DNA from: Marasmius tenuissimus | Lineage: Eukaryota; Basidiomycota; Agaricomycetes; Agaricales; Marasmiaceae | Assembly (NCBI GenBank): GCA_029532415.1 | Contig: JAQOTA010000018.1 | Coordinates: 1 to 64,000 of the forward strand | Direction: 5' to 3' | Length of the DNA: 64,000 bases | In this document: piece by piece, positions 48,527 through 59,487 of the stretch | Position numbering within the stretch: position 1 is the stretch's first letter | Layout: each line of letters starts with the position of its first letter | The notes under the pieces: generated by a model | What the model was told of the DNA's origin: nothing | The model's database searches: none | The model's input: the letters and a program-made list of their open reading frames with translations, nothing else | Position numbers and translations under genes: made by a program

Positions 48527-51500
48527 TTACGCCTTAGCTACGTCCTTCAACCTCCCGTCGACAATTGGATGAATGACCGGGAGTGTCTTCTTCGCTTCCT
48601 TTTCAGCAGCATCAACCTTCGCGTCCTCTGCATCTGCAGCCGCTTTCTTGTCCTTCTCATTATCCGCAGCTCTAAAGATGGACAGGTTCATCCGCAAATT
48701 GACATTCACCGAGTCTGAAGCACGAAGAAGGTTGGCCATGGCACGCGTACGAACACGTTCGTAAGGGTCCAGCAACCCCATGTCCTCGTGGTCGGCTACT
48801 GCGAGCGCGGCAGCGAGGAGCATCCCAGCCGCGACCCATCTTATAGTAGAGATCCCCAGGTCCAGCGCGGACTGAGCGGTGTTCTGAACGAGATCCTGCG
48901 TTGACTGGACCGCGCTCGAGACATCGGACAAGCTGCTGCGGAACGAGTCGGACGAGGGTAGATTGGGCATGGATGGGCGCTTGATTTCTGGCATTGATGG
49001 TGCTTTGAATGACGAAGTTGAGGGTGTCTTCCACGCCGACATTTTGGGGATACTCGGCGTGGAAGGCGCCTTCCAGGACGGCATGTTGGAGAGATTTGGC
49101 GAAGAGGGCATGTCTGGGAGACTTGGTGAAGAAGGCAACTTGAACGACGGCAGGTCCGGAAGACTCTCCAGACTGAACTTTGGAAGCTCTGGTAACCGAG
49201 CCTCGAAGTTCCCGACGATCTCCATAGTCTTGTTGGACATGGCACCACGAGCCGAAGGCTTCTCTGTCATTTGCTTGTTGAGGAATTGGGCGCCTGTAAA
49301 TCGACCATCAATAGATGCTTGGACGAACGAAGTACCTTGACCCACCGAGCAAGAACTTTCTGATCAAAGCACTCTTGGACTGCCCATTCTCCGTCGTGAT
49401 GATTTGTTTCTTGCCCTTGAGGACATCGTAGCCATCACCCCCTTGGGCCATATAATCGCCAACCATGACAAGATACTTCCGAGTGCTGGTACGTTTCACC
49501 TCCTCCTTGTCCACGATCACACCGGGCTTCTTTGGGTCTTGTTCCGTGAGCCAGATGGAGAGGACACGACTTTTACCAGGCTTCCTGCTGTCCCAGGTGA
49601 CTCTCATGCCAGAGATGGCAGGGAAACGACTGCAAGGTGAGGTCAGAATAATGTCTGGAGAGGTACAACTGAATAACGTACCCTTCATGAGTAGGCCACC
49701 GTGAAAGACCAGATTCCAGTGTATCCCACAGGGCGTTGGCATCAAGCTCAACGACGATGGTAGGATCGTCGTAAGGCAAGACAGTCATCAAATTTTTCAG
49801 TGTGAAGAACCCTTAGAATCCCAGCCTCAGTGAAGCCAAGATCTCTTCAGACCGGACAATTCAAGCTCTTACCTGGCTCATAAACTCCGTCACCACGGAA
49901 ATCGCCACAACAAGCGACGACGCAATCTGTCTTTCCGTAGCCCATTTTGGCGAGCGCTTCATCGTACGCAGGCCTTATACAATCAGCAATCCAATTCCCG
50001 ATGGGAGACTGCAGGACTGTCAACTCGACCCGCGGTGTGAAGTGATTGAACATACCTCCTGCAGGCGAACAAAGGATGAACGGGTATCTAGTTGAACCTC
50101 CGTGATGAGGATCGGTTCAGCCATGGTGGCATTGATGGTCCCGAGCTCGCTATCAATAATAGATTTCATAGCTTCGTTCACAGGCGTGCTCTCTCTCGTG
50201 ATGTAACGCTTTCCTACGAACGGTATGAGTCTCATTGTCGATAGCCGTAGTTTCTCGCTAACGACTCACCTATAACCTTTTGGATGACCTTGTTTCTGAC
50301 ACTTCCTGGCGGGTTATCCTTCAGTTCCAGAACCACCTCGCTGAGGTCTTGGAAGTCAGTGCCACTTTTGACGATCAGGGTATCGCCCTCATCGTCTTCG
50401 GCGCCTTCTTGAGGTGACTGTATGTCGTAGCCGTCCCATTCGGTGACACCTTTCGAGATCCAGTAGATGTGGTCGTGCCCGCCTAAGAGTAGATCAACAC
50501 CCTGGAGAGAATTTATGTCCGTAATCTCCTGGCCCTTCGGGGAAAGAGCACCAAGCGCCCGAGCAAGTTTAATGTCCTACGAGGTGCACGTCAGAGCTCA
50601 GCCAAGGCCTGTGGGGTTCAGGTTATCTCACGTTCGGGATACTAGAGAGCGAGATTTAGTCAAAGGTGTCACCAGGAGGGATTCATATCCATACCGCGAA
50701 TGGGTCACAGCGATGACAAGATCACACTTGTGTTCGCCAGTGGGGCTACGAAGGACGGCGGACAATTCCTTCCCAACCTCTGCCATATCCTTCCACTTGT
50801 AGTTTTCAGGCCATCCAGTTACCGTAGCAATCCACTCCCTATTAGCACACCAATGAGCGAGGAGTTCTTGAAGACTAAAAGGTACGAGACATACTTCTCC
50901 ACGAGACCAACGAAGCCAATGCGAACGCCAGCTCTTTCCAAAACGTATAGTTCTTGCATGGTTTCAGGAACCTTTCCGGTATTCTCGTCGACGATGTTGC
51001 TGAGAAGCCAAGGCTGCAAAGGGCATTCAGCACAGAAACTCTTTTGTATTAGGGTTCATGTCGTACGAATGTGGTATCTTTGATTAGCTTTTGAAGTTGG
51101 GGTACCCCTGTTCGAGCGTGAGTAAGCTGGACGACATCACTCGAGTTGTAACGCACCAAAGTCGAATTCGTGGTTTCCTGCATAACGATGTCAACGGTGG
51201 TCTGCAACAGATCACAGCAGACTCACCAACACATCCAACGTCAACTCCGAGACCATTGATGATAGGTGGCTAGTATAAAAGGGAACTTCCGGTCAGCTCA
51301 GTAAGTTGAGGACAAAACATTCGCCACTCACCATGTGTTTGCCTCGAGTGACGGAGCTCTCTGTCGAGGGCGAAAACAAGTCGCCTGAGAAGACGATCAG
51401 GCCGTCCTTCTTGCCATCCTGCCTCTTGTTCCATTTGGCGGTAATATCGGCCAATGAAGTCGCGAACTTGGTGACGTCAATCGTCTCCTGCTTTCCATCT

Positions 51501-52459
51501 ATCTTGACCTTTTGATCTCCAACTTGGTATACGTCGTTGAAGTGAGCGATACTCAATGTCGTGCCTGATCCCGGAGCTGGGAATTTCTTCTGTGTTTCGA
51601 CCCAGTGCGCGATCCCTTTCGAATAGATCTCCCAAGTCAAGCCGGTTTCGGAGGGACATTCGTTCACGACGACTCCTGCAAGAAGTTGAGCAACAAGGCG
51701 ACACTATGGGACGAAGGACACATACTGAGATCACTGACATCTTTTGGAGCCTCGTCGTCGAAGAGAACCTGTAAATTATGTCGCATCACATTCCCCGGAG
51801 CTAAAGAGAGATGCTGACCATATCGGTGTAGTTGTACTTGGACCACCCATGGATTCGCTTGAAGTGCTCGGATTTTGGTTCTGTACAGAGGATATATGAA
51901 CAATCTCCTTGACCCCGAGAGACTCACACCGACCATCAACGACTTCGTCGTAGCGCACAAGCTTGATAATCGGTTTCGATTCCCCGGACTTGGGATCTTT
52001 AGCGTGGAAGTAGTACAAGGCCCGGTCGCATCTGAGCAAAACGCTGTTCAAAACGCGGTGCTTTGTGTCGCGTTAGAAATGTACGCACAGAGCCTTGCTA
52101 GTATTTCGTGACACGATTGCAAGAGAGGCACCGTTGCTGAGGATATCGGTTACGATCCTAGGAATGTCGGGGTTCATGTTGATCTTGTTGTCGCGATCAC
52201 TAGCAAAACGAGGTATTAGCTGAATGATACGAAGTGAAGGTCGCTGCGTGTATTCACCTTCTGTCCTCAAGGGTGAGCTCATCAACCTTGTGAATGTTAT
52301 CCGCGAGTTTGTGCGCAGCTTTCGGACCCTTTCCCCAAGCATCTTGGTCAAGCTGACCAGTGAAGATCGTACCACTGCAGACCAATATCAGAACAAATAG
52401 ACATAAGGAAAATTTCAAGAGCCTCACTCTGTGTCGAGAGCAACGAGCTTCGGGAACAT
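48527..52459 (-). CDS. HAD (MDP-1-like) fused to a 5'-nucleotidase-type metallophosphatase
   Basis: A minus-strand multi-exon gene from an ATG at 52459. HAD domain: motif I A-L-D-T-D-G-T-I-F (canonical), LAIVSRNTSK, V-L-F-D-D-E. One uninterrupted exon (within 51293-51667) runs from GLTWEIYSKGIAHW directly into L-S-I-A-H-F-N-D-V-Y-Q-V, so the fusion does not depend on splice prediction. The metallophosphatase follows: F-S-G-D-L-F, G-N-H-E-F-D-F-G (split by an intron), V-T-H-S-R, L-L-G-G-H-D-H. Then comes the 5'-nucleotidase C-terminal domain (CGDFRGDGVYEPG, YDDPTIVVELDANALW, V-G-D-Y-M-A-Q-G-G-D-G-Y). A Pro/Ser-rich repeat region (P-S-x-P-x-M units) and a hydrophobic helix (WVAAGMLLAAALAV) end the protein, perhaps a tail anchor. 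Typical substrates are nucleoside 5'-monophosphates, NMN or UDP-sugars; I cannot choose. Confidence 0.75.
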
Positions 52460-53048
52460 CGTGAGATTCTACAGTGGGACTGAGAAAATCGAGGTGAGCA
52501 ACGCTTTGAGACCGTATATAACTGATTGACCAACCTGGTGCCGATTTGGAAGGACACATGTAGGTCATAGTTATACATAATACTGTCGGAAATTGTGAAG
52601 TCCGTGAAGATTCAACCTGCCTGTCAGCTCCTGATGTGACGATAGAGTAGCTGTCGAATAGACCTGCATCGTGTTGGAGACTAATACATAGTTGCTACTT
52701 GACAGCTGGCATAGTAGAAGGATCCTCGTGGGCTATCGAGTATTTGATACAAGCGGTAAGAAAAGGATAAGAGCGACAGATGCGAGCAAAGGATGCGAGC
52801 TTGGAAGTTGAGGGTTACTCGGGAGTGGTGGTGGACTGAAGAGTTTGTACAATTCCAGGAGCCTGGGAAGGCCTGAGATCCCTGGAGCTCGTGGGAATCA
52901 TCAGATATCACTCTTTTGGGGTTCGAATCGACACAGAAGTTTGGCGAGATCCTCATATACATCGATAGAGGATAATGTGCGTAAGATAAAATACAGGTAT
53001 GTAGCCGTTTTGCGCGTACTATAGGGATAAAGCGACTTTCTAAGCCAA

Positions 53049-54671
53049 TCAGCCAATGTTTTCACCGAATCTCCCGAAATCGTTGCGGGTTTCCTGAGGA
53101 ATCGTAATGTTCCATTCGCGAACCTTCCCTTCGTAGTACACGTTGCTTGCAGACCTCAATTCACTGTCTGACATGCGCACCGTCAAGATAAGATTCTCTT
53201 GGACCTGTGGATATATCACGAGTTCATTGAAACGCCGAGGGCTGGGAATGGGGAAGCCACCGCCCATGTTGGGGTGTCGGGAGAAGAGGACGTAGGGTTT
53301 CTTCACCCCCCACTGGGCTACTTGACGATTGCGGTCTTCCTCACTCCATCCGAGCATGAAATCCGATGACCTGTTTTGCTTGATATCGTTGCGGGAGTCA
53401 GGGACCCAAATCTAGACGATCCTCAGTTGACGCCGGCTGATTCGACCTCAGTGTACGTACTTTGTTCATCCGATCCCATATATCCCCATCTCGAGCGTAG
53501 ATGGCACAGACTACGGTTGCGGTCCCAGGAAAGTAACTCTTGATCCAATTGTTGAAGTATATCGCCCTGTTGCTCAAATCAGAAAAGAGAACGGTAGTAC
53601 AGGAACCTGGAATCTTACACGCGAGGGTCGTCCGCGACGTACATGGCGAAGCCCCATCTGGCGGCTTCCTTCCTATCCGTGCGTCTCCCGCCAGCTTCAA
53701 GCTGCTGTATCGTTCCCATATCCATCCCAGAATATCCTATAAGCTTCCTCTTGGGATATTGGTTCAAGCTCAATCCATGCCACGGGCTATGGATGGCTTT
53801 GGTCCGACGCCATATATCCAAGCCCTCCTGATAGTTATCCCAGGTCAGACCCTTTTGATCTCGCGAAACCTGGAAAGTTACGCCTGGAGACACAGGCGTC
53901 AGTCAAGCACATAACGAGGATGAGAGATGCGTACCGAGCATCATCTCGACAGTATTGTTGATGGCCTCATCGTCGTAGAGTATCTGAGGGTGACAAGTCA
54001 GCGTGGATCTTCATTTGAGAGTCATGTTAAGGCTGACCATGTCAGAATAGTCAAAGTTAGTCCAGCCCTTGATTTTACGGAAGTGGGTCGTTTTATCGGC
54101 TGCGTGCACCGTCTCAGGTACTGGTTCGGTGTCACCTCATGAAACTGACTTACCCTCGTACACTTCGTCGAATTTGACGAGGTCAATGAGCCGTTTGTCT
54201 TTGCCATGATGGTCCTGGACAGTCCAATGCCACAGCGCCCTGTCGCACCTGATGGGCCAACGTAAGTACCATGAAGTAAAGCGGTGTCGCAGATTCGAGA
54301 TACCTACATGGCTTTGCTCGAGTTCCGAGAGACAATGGCCAGTTTTGCGCCATTCTCCAGAATATCCTTGATAATCTTTGGGACATCAGCGTACATGCCG
54401 CAGGCCCTGTTGTGATTCCTGGTGGCGAGATATATGAGGGGCAGCCTGACGCCGGTGACTTCGAGAACATACGTTCGGTCTTGGATTTCCCAATAGTTCC
54501 TCTTCTCGATGTTGTCTTCCGTAGGGGAATAGGCACCCGCGCCCTTGCCCCATTCGTTCTCCTTGAGCCACCCCCAGAAGATAGTCCAGCTAGATTTGAC
54601 TGTGAATAGGCCGCAGAACGCGGTAGAAACTAGACGCACTCTGTATCAAGAGCAACGAGTTTTGGATACAT
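53049..54671 (-). CDS. HAD (MDP-1-like) plus ART-like fusion, HAD site intact (copy D)
   Basis: Minus-strand gene with the same exon layout as the 46.6-kb copy, ATG at 54671. HAD motif I is A-L-D-T-D-W-T-I-F, motif II LAIVSRNSSK and motif IV L-Y-D-D-E: all catalytic positions kept. The second domain reads L-I-G-Y-S-G-M-D, WGFAMYVADDPR, then A-I-Y-A-R-D-G-D-I-W-D and FNELVIYPQVQENLIL. It is much closer to copy B than to copies A and E, and the two lie in inverted orientation about 5 kb apart, flanking the nucleotidase fusion. Both share the ending F-x-E-N-I-G. Expected to be cytosolic. Likely a recent duplicate of copy B. Confidence 0.8.
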
Positions 54672-55553
54672 GGGATTTGAGCGCGAATGAAAATTTTTGG
54701 AATGCGGAGAATAGCGCGCACTCGTTCAGTAATCGATACGTCCTTTAGTACAGCCAAGTAGTCTTGTGTACGAGTCCGGTGCAATCGTCACCTTCCGAAG
54801 CCCAGTGCACACTTGCGACAGGTTGACACTCGTGTGAGCCGGTAGATAGTGACCACCGGTGTTCTTCAAAAGGGAGATTTTGACCGGCAACATCGATCGA
54901 CTGGGGTTCGACACGTCCATTCAAGATGTCTGGAGGAGCCTAATAGGTTCTCGTTGATAACAGTTGGACGGACAGCGTGCATTCGAGATGTCTATGGCGT
55001 TTTACCGGCAGATTTGTGATGACGACGGCCTTGAGTGTGGATGAAGCACTGATTTAATGAATTCAAGATTCTAATGGAATGAGATGCCGATGTCCTATTA
55101 CTTGCCTTCAAACTGGGGTTGACACAACGCTCCTGAGCGCTGTATCCCATGATACAAATCGTGCTGATCGAGCGAGTAAACGTGTTTTCTTCATTTGAGT
55201 AAATCTCCGATACCAACCATGGAGAACTGGCCTCCAGCCGAGACATTTGTTGGTGGAAGCAGTCCGAGAAGAAAGCGTGGGAGTCTAGTTGAAAGTGGTC
55301 TATTTGGCTGATTACTAGGTTTGGTCGGTCGGACAAACAAAGAGAACGTCCGTTCAGCACGTACGTCCTTGCCAGTACATTTTCAGTCCAAAATCAACCC
55401 CCAATCTTGACCACTTCCATGAATACTGATCACGAGTGCGACCAGTAGAACTGAATACTAGATAAGGTGATACATCCACACTCCGGGCTTGAGCATCCCA
55501 TATCGGGCTCTCCAACTGACCACCTCAAAGAGGAGGCTGTAATCTCGCTGGAA
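54672..55553. other. Divergent intergenic region
   Basis: This region lies between the minus-strand copy D and the plus-strand riboside kinase, so promoters for both should lie here. I see no coding signal. Confidence 0.4.
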
Positions 55554-56561
55554 ATGAGCAAGACGACACGCGTTATAATGATTGGCCTTGGGTGAGCTCT
55601 CCGCCTTCGATACAGTCTTTTTGTCGACGCATAACATCGATGAAGTGGGGCCACATCAGCAGGAAAAACCACCCTCGCGAAACACCTTCAAAACTGCCTT
55701 CCGAACAGCCACATTCTGCACCAGGATGTATGTTCCCTCTACTACGAATCACCCCGTTATCTGAGACAATCACTAACGATGATGTGTCTCTTAGGATTTT
55801 GTGCCTGTACGGCCCATCTCATTGTCTTCACTGTACTCTCGCTGAGCTTTCTTTCAGCCTGCTGAAAAGCTTCCGAAGGACCCAGAATTCGGGTTCGAGA
55901 ACTGGGATGATCCAGAGGGGGCTGTGGAGTGGGATCGCATGGCCAACTACCTCACCGAGTTGAAGAAGACAGGTGTTCTCGGTGAACACCATTCCGTCGA
56001 TAGCTTCAACCAGAACGCTGCTGTCCCCGTCGACGACGAAGTCATCTCAAAATGGAAGGAACTCAGCAAGAAGATATTCACAGAACGGGAATCCCAGGGC
56101 GAGAATCTCGTCTGGATCATTGTCGATGGTTTCTTGTTGTACTGGGATGAGGTAAGTCCGTTTCGCGACTAGGAATGCTATGTCCAGGGCGCTGATCAAA
56201 CTACTCGCAGCGCATCATTTCAACACTTGACGTGAAAGTGTTTATTCGTATTCCGGAAGATGTCGCCAAAGCTCGGCGAGAGGCCCGCTCCTACTACACA
56301 CCTGGTGAGTTGCCAAATCTCGACCTATCATCGATTCTGATGCTTCTGGTAGAGGGAGATACGTGGCGCGATCCACCACAATACTGGGAAAAGATTGTGT
56401 GGCCGGCCTACCTCAAGGCTCACAAGCACATATTCGAGGGCGAGAACGTCTTATCTGGCGCTCCCAAAGGCAACGATCTGATTGTCTTGGAAAGTACAAA
56501 GGTAGAGATGGGGGATATGGTTAATACTGTGATGGAGAAGGTGCTGGAAGTTTCGTCCTAG
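55554..56561 (+). CDS. NRK1: Nicotinamide riboside kinase
   Basis: Six exons (55554-55591, 55646-55727, a 12-nt micro-exon 55795-55806, 55858-56151, 56211-56304, 56353-56561) give 242 residues. Walker A G-G-A-T-S-A-G-K-T-T is built across the first splice. H-Q-D-D-F follows with the Asp-Asp-Phe of the substrate loop split by an intron, then P-E-F-G-F-E-N-W-D-D-P (the W-D-x-P motif), I-I-V-D-G-F-L-L-Y (Walker B), and R-R-E-A-R-S-Y-Y-T-P-E-G with D-P-P-Q-Y-W...V-W-P-A-Y. These are the marks of NRK1-type kinases, which phosphorylate nicotinamide riboside to NMN with ATP in NAD salvage. Length fits the family. The 48-nt intron at 56305-56352 could be read through, but its removal restores the expected T-P-E-G-D sequence. 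Its place among NAD- or nucleotide-type enzymes is notable. Confidence 0.85.
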
Positions 56562-56856
56562 TGTGTACTAAAGTTGTAATCATGTTGTACTTTCGTTAGC
56601 TCGATAAGCAATCAATCGGTATCAAGTATCACTCATGCAACAGTGTGCGCGGATTGGAAGAAGAAATGGGAGTACGAGTTCCCAACCACTGTTGTACAGT
56701 TTGAAGAAATCACCTCTCCAAGTGTTGGTTGCGACCAACACCGTCTTTGGCCGCTCGGAGACTTGCCATGATTACAGACTGATGGAATCGCGAGATGCGG
56801 GGAACACAGTTATTATTCACTACAGTTCATTGGCATATCAGAAAGTAGGTGCGTGA

Positions 56857-58762
56857 TCAATGACGGTGATACCACCAATCCAGGTCCTTCAAGAACTCCC
56901 GGCCGTCTTTCTCCGTAATGGCATGCCTTGACCAGAGAGCATCATACTCCGTCTTGACCATCCATGCAATCCAATAGCGCCGCTGTGTCGTTCACATGAG
57001 TATGAAACGGTCATGCGACCAAAACCCAAAGAACTCACGAATTCGTCGGGTGTGTACTTCGCACCGGCCTTGGAATCTTGATAATTAGGGACAATGAGTT
57101 GAAAGTCATCGCCCCGAACGTATCGGCTACCGTCCCAGTTCATTTTAACAGCAATGCCCCTGAGGCTCGTCAGCAATGTTCCTCGACCCTTACATAGAGT
57201 CAGCGTACCAATCCAGAAGGCTTGCCCGCACAGGTTTGTCCCCGTCAAAGTCGAAGACCACATTCTTGAAATGCGCATCGCTGTGGTTGTTGATGAGTGC
57301 GGATTCAGAACGGCCTGATGCCACGGGTAGAACTGACCAATGCTCGACACCATATTTCTTGACAACGTGCTCGATCCCGTCCATGGCGAGGTGCATGCAC
57401 GCCCTGACAAACTCCTGGAACTTGACACTGAACGGATGTTTCTTGTACAGGTGGTGCTTCCAGATATGAGTCCCCGCGATCTTTTTCATCTTGAACCAGC
57501 CAGAGAAGTCTTCAGGTTTCGGATCCTTGAGTTCGTTTATCATGTTGAGGTTACGGAGCTCTAAGGCGATCATAAGAAGATACTGGTCTTGTTCGTTGCT
57601 GCCTGGATCGAAAGGGCGACCAGTCTCGATGACTGCATATATTTCGAGTAGACGACGACTTTGTTCCGCGGTCCAGTTTTTCAGCACCTTGACCACCGCG
57701 TCGTGGTCATCTGCGGCCTCGTAGACTTTGGAGAATTTCCCTTCACCGAGGAGTTTGCCCAGTTTTGGTTGACCATCTGTTGGGAGATTAGTGAAGGCTG
57801 ATGATGTGGGCGATCGTGACGACGTACGATAAGGTTTGTTGTGCCCGTTCCCACCACCGTGACTGTGGTGGTTTCCGCCTCCTCCTCCATGACCGTACTT
57901 TTCGAGTGCACGATTATATATCTCCCATGTTACTCCAGTGCGATGGCTGACTATTTCAGCTCGTACGCCTATGTTCAGATGCTCAGCTCGATGGCCAGAC
58001 TGGTAGACACGTATACCAACTTACCCAACTCGCGATGGACTTTGAGGCTTTCCTCGTGGCAGTCGAAAAAGAGCTGGATAACGCGTCAGAGGATAGCTGA
58101 GAGAAGAACCATGGCGGTGAACGTACAATTTCCCTTCCCTGAGCGGACGCCCAATCCTTGATATTGTTGAAGATGCTTATGTAGTCGCCTGTAAGGTCTG
58201 ATTGAACGCCATTTCTGGGCAGCCGTACGGAAAACCTACCACTACCAGTCTCGTCGTAGTCCACGGCCCTGATTATTGGCTTGTGCTTGTGGTTTTCGTC
58301 CGGGTATTCGAAGTAGTAGAGTGCCCGGTCACACCTATAAGATTCTCGGTTAATCTCAGTCCTATAGGTCAAAGCTGAGGAACACACATCACTCGTGGTG
58401 AATCCTTTGATACGAAACCAAGGGGAATACGTCTCTTCTTGATATCATGGATAATCTTCGGTATGTCGGGAAAGAGGCGTATTTCGCGGGAGTAATTACT
58501 GAAGGGAGATTATTCATCTTCACTGGAATACTGAGTGTCGATCCTTCTCACCTAACATCGCGAATCAAGTGCTTGTCTGAAACATCCCGTTCGAGGTTGT
58601 CTTCGAGTTTTGGGCTAGCCGAGTGGCCTTTGCCCCATTTGTGCGGATCGAGCTTGCCACTCCATACAGTCCAGCTGCGTGCAATGATTCGTCAAGGCAG
58701 AACGTCCAACAAGAGTTGTACAAAACGCACTTGACTTCGAATACGATGGCTTTGATGGTCAT
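56857..58762 (-). CDS. HAD (MDP-1-like, inactive) fused to a protein-kinase-like domain
   Basis: Nine minus-strand exons (58762-58731, 58674-58552, 58498-58388, 58334-58240, 58188-58127, 58073-58025, 57968-57209, 57159-57039, 56982-56857) join in phase to 492 residues. The HAD part has W-G-K-G and CDRALYYFEYPDE, but motif I is F-E-V-N-W-T and motif IV F-F-D-C-H, so both catalytic Asp are replaced. The single exon 57968-57209 contains the end of the HAD domain (G-V-T-W-E-I-Y), a His/Gly-rich linker and the kinase start, so the fusion is seen directly. Kinase marks: LGEGKFSKVYEA, A-V-V-K-V-L, catalytic loop NHSDAHFKN and a D-W-G at the DFG position (made across a splice). It may be an active, atypical kinase. 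A decayed copy lies at 45520. Confidence 0.75.
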
Positions 58763-59487
58763 AGTGTCTTGTGATAATTTTCTTGGATTCCCCTGTAGCC
58801 AGGATGTGTCCAAGAGGCGCTGAAGGGAATACTGTGCCCGCGATCTGGCTTTTCATCTTTCTTGAAGTTGAAGCACAATTCAATAGTGGTCAAATTCGGT
58901 CGCGGAGTTTGTGTCAGCTGGAAGAAAGCCCTGCTTAGCTAATGTATTCGGTCTCCCCGTCCTCCCACAGTGACAATGTCAAGAATGCAACGCCGGACAA
59001 TCCCACACTTATCCTCCAGATCCTCCAGTTGCTCCAAACAGAACTCCCGTCTCTGTATTCTGGATGTTTATTGACGTGATCCATGTTGCAAGGTGCCACA
59101 ATTGGCACGAAATCCAATACTCGGCGCGACAATTCAATCCCACGAAACCGCCCATAACAATAGGAAACCCGTCGACTCTTGAACTGCATTGGGGAGACCG
59201 CGGTGAAAATTGTGGGTTTGGACACGACGAGAATGCTGCCTGTCAATCGGTGAGTTGCGATGTAATAGAAGGTAGCCTTCCATGCCGTCTGACTGTCAAC
59301 ACTGGGACCTTAGGACATAATTGGGAAGACTGGCGATGATAGTAATTGACTCTTGATTGACTTTACCGGTAGATTGGACGGAAACTTGGACGCTCCGATC
59401 GGGTGGGGGTAATGATAGGGTTTCTGAGTGTGTAGCACGCATCTAATACTTATACCCGACCCTCAACAGCGCATTTGAACCGTGATC
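58763..59487. other. Divergent intergenic region
   Basis: The region separates the HAD-kinase gene (minus) from HAD-ART copy E (plus) and probably holds both promoters. I see no coding exon. Confidence 0.35.

Noticed and set aside
49308..49751. Plus- and minus-strand frames overlapping the nucleotidase region
   Set aside because: They are shadows of the 5'-nucleotidase C-terminal exons; only the minus frame with Y-L-V-M-V-G-D-Y is real.
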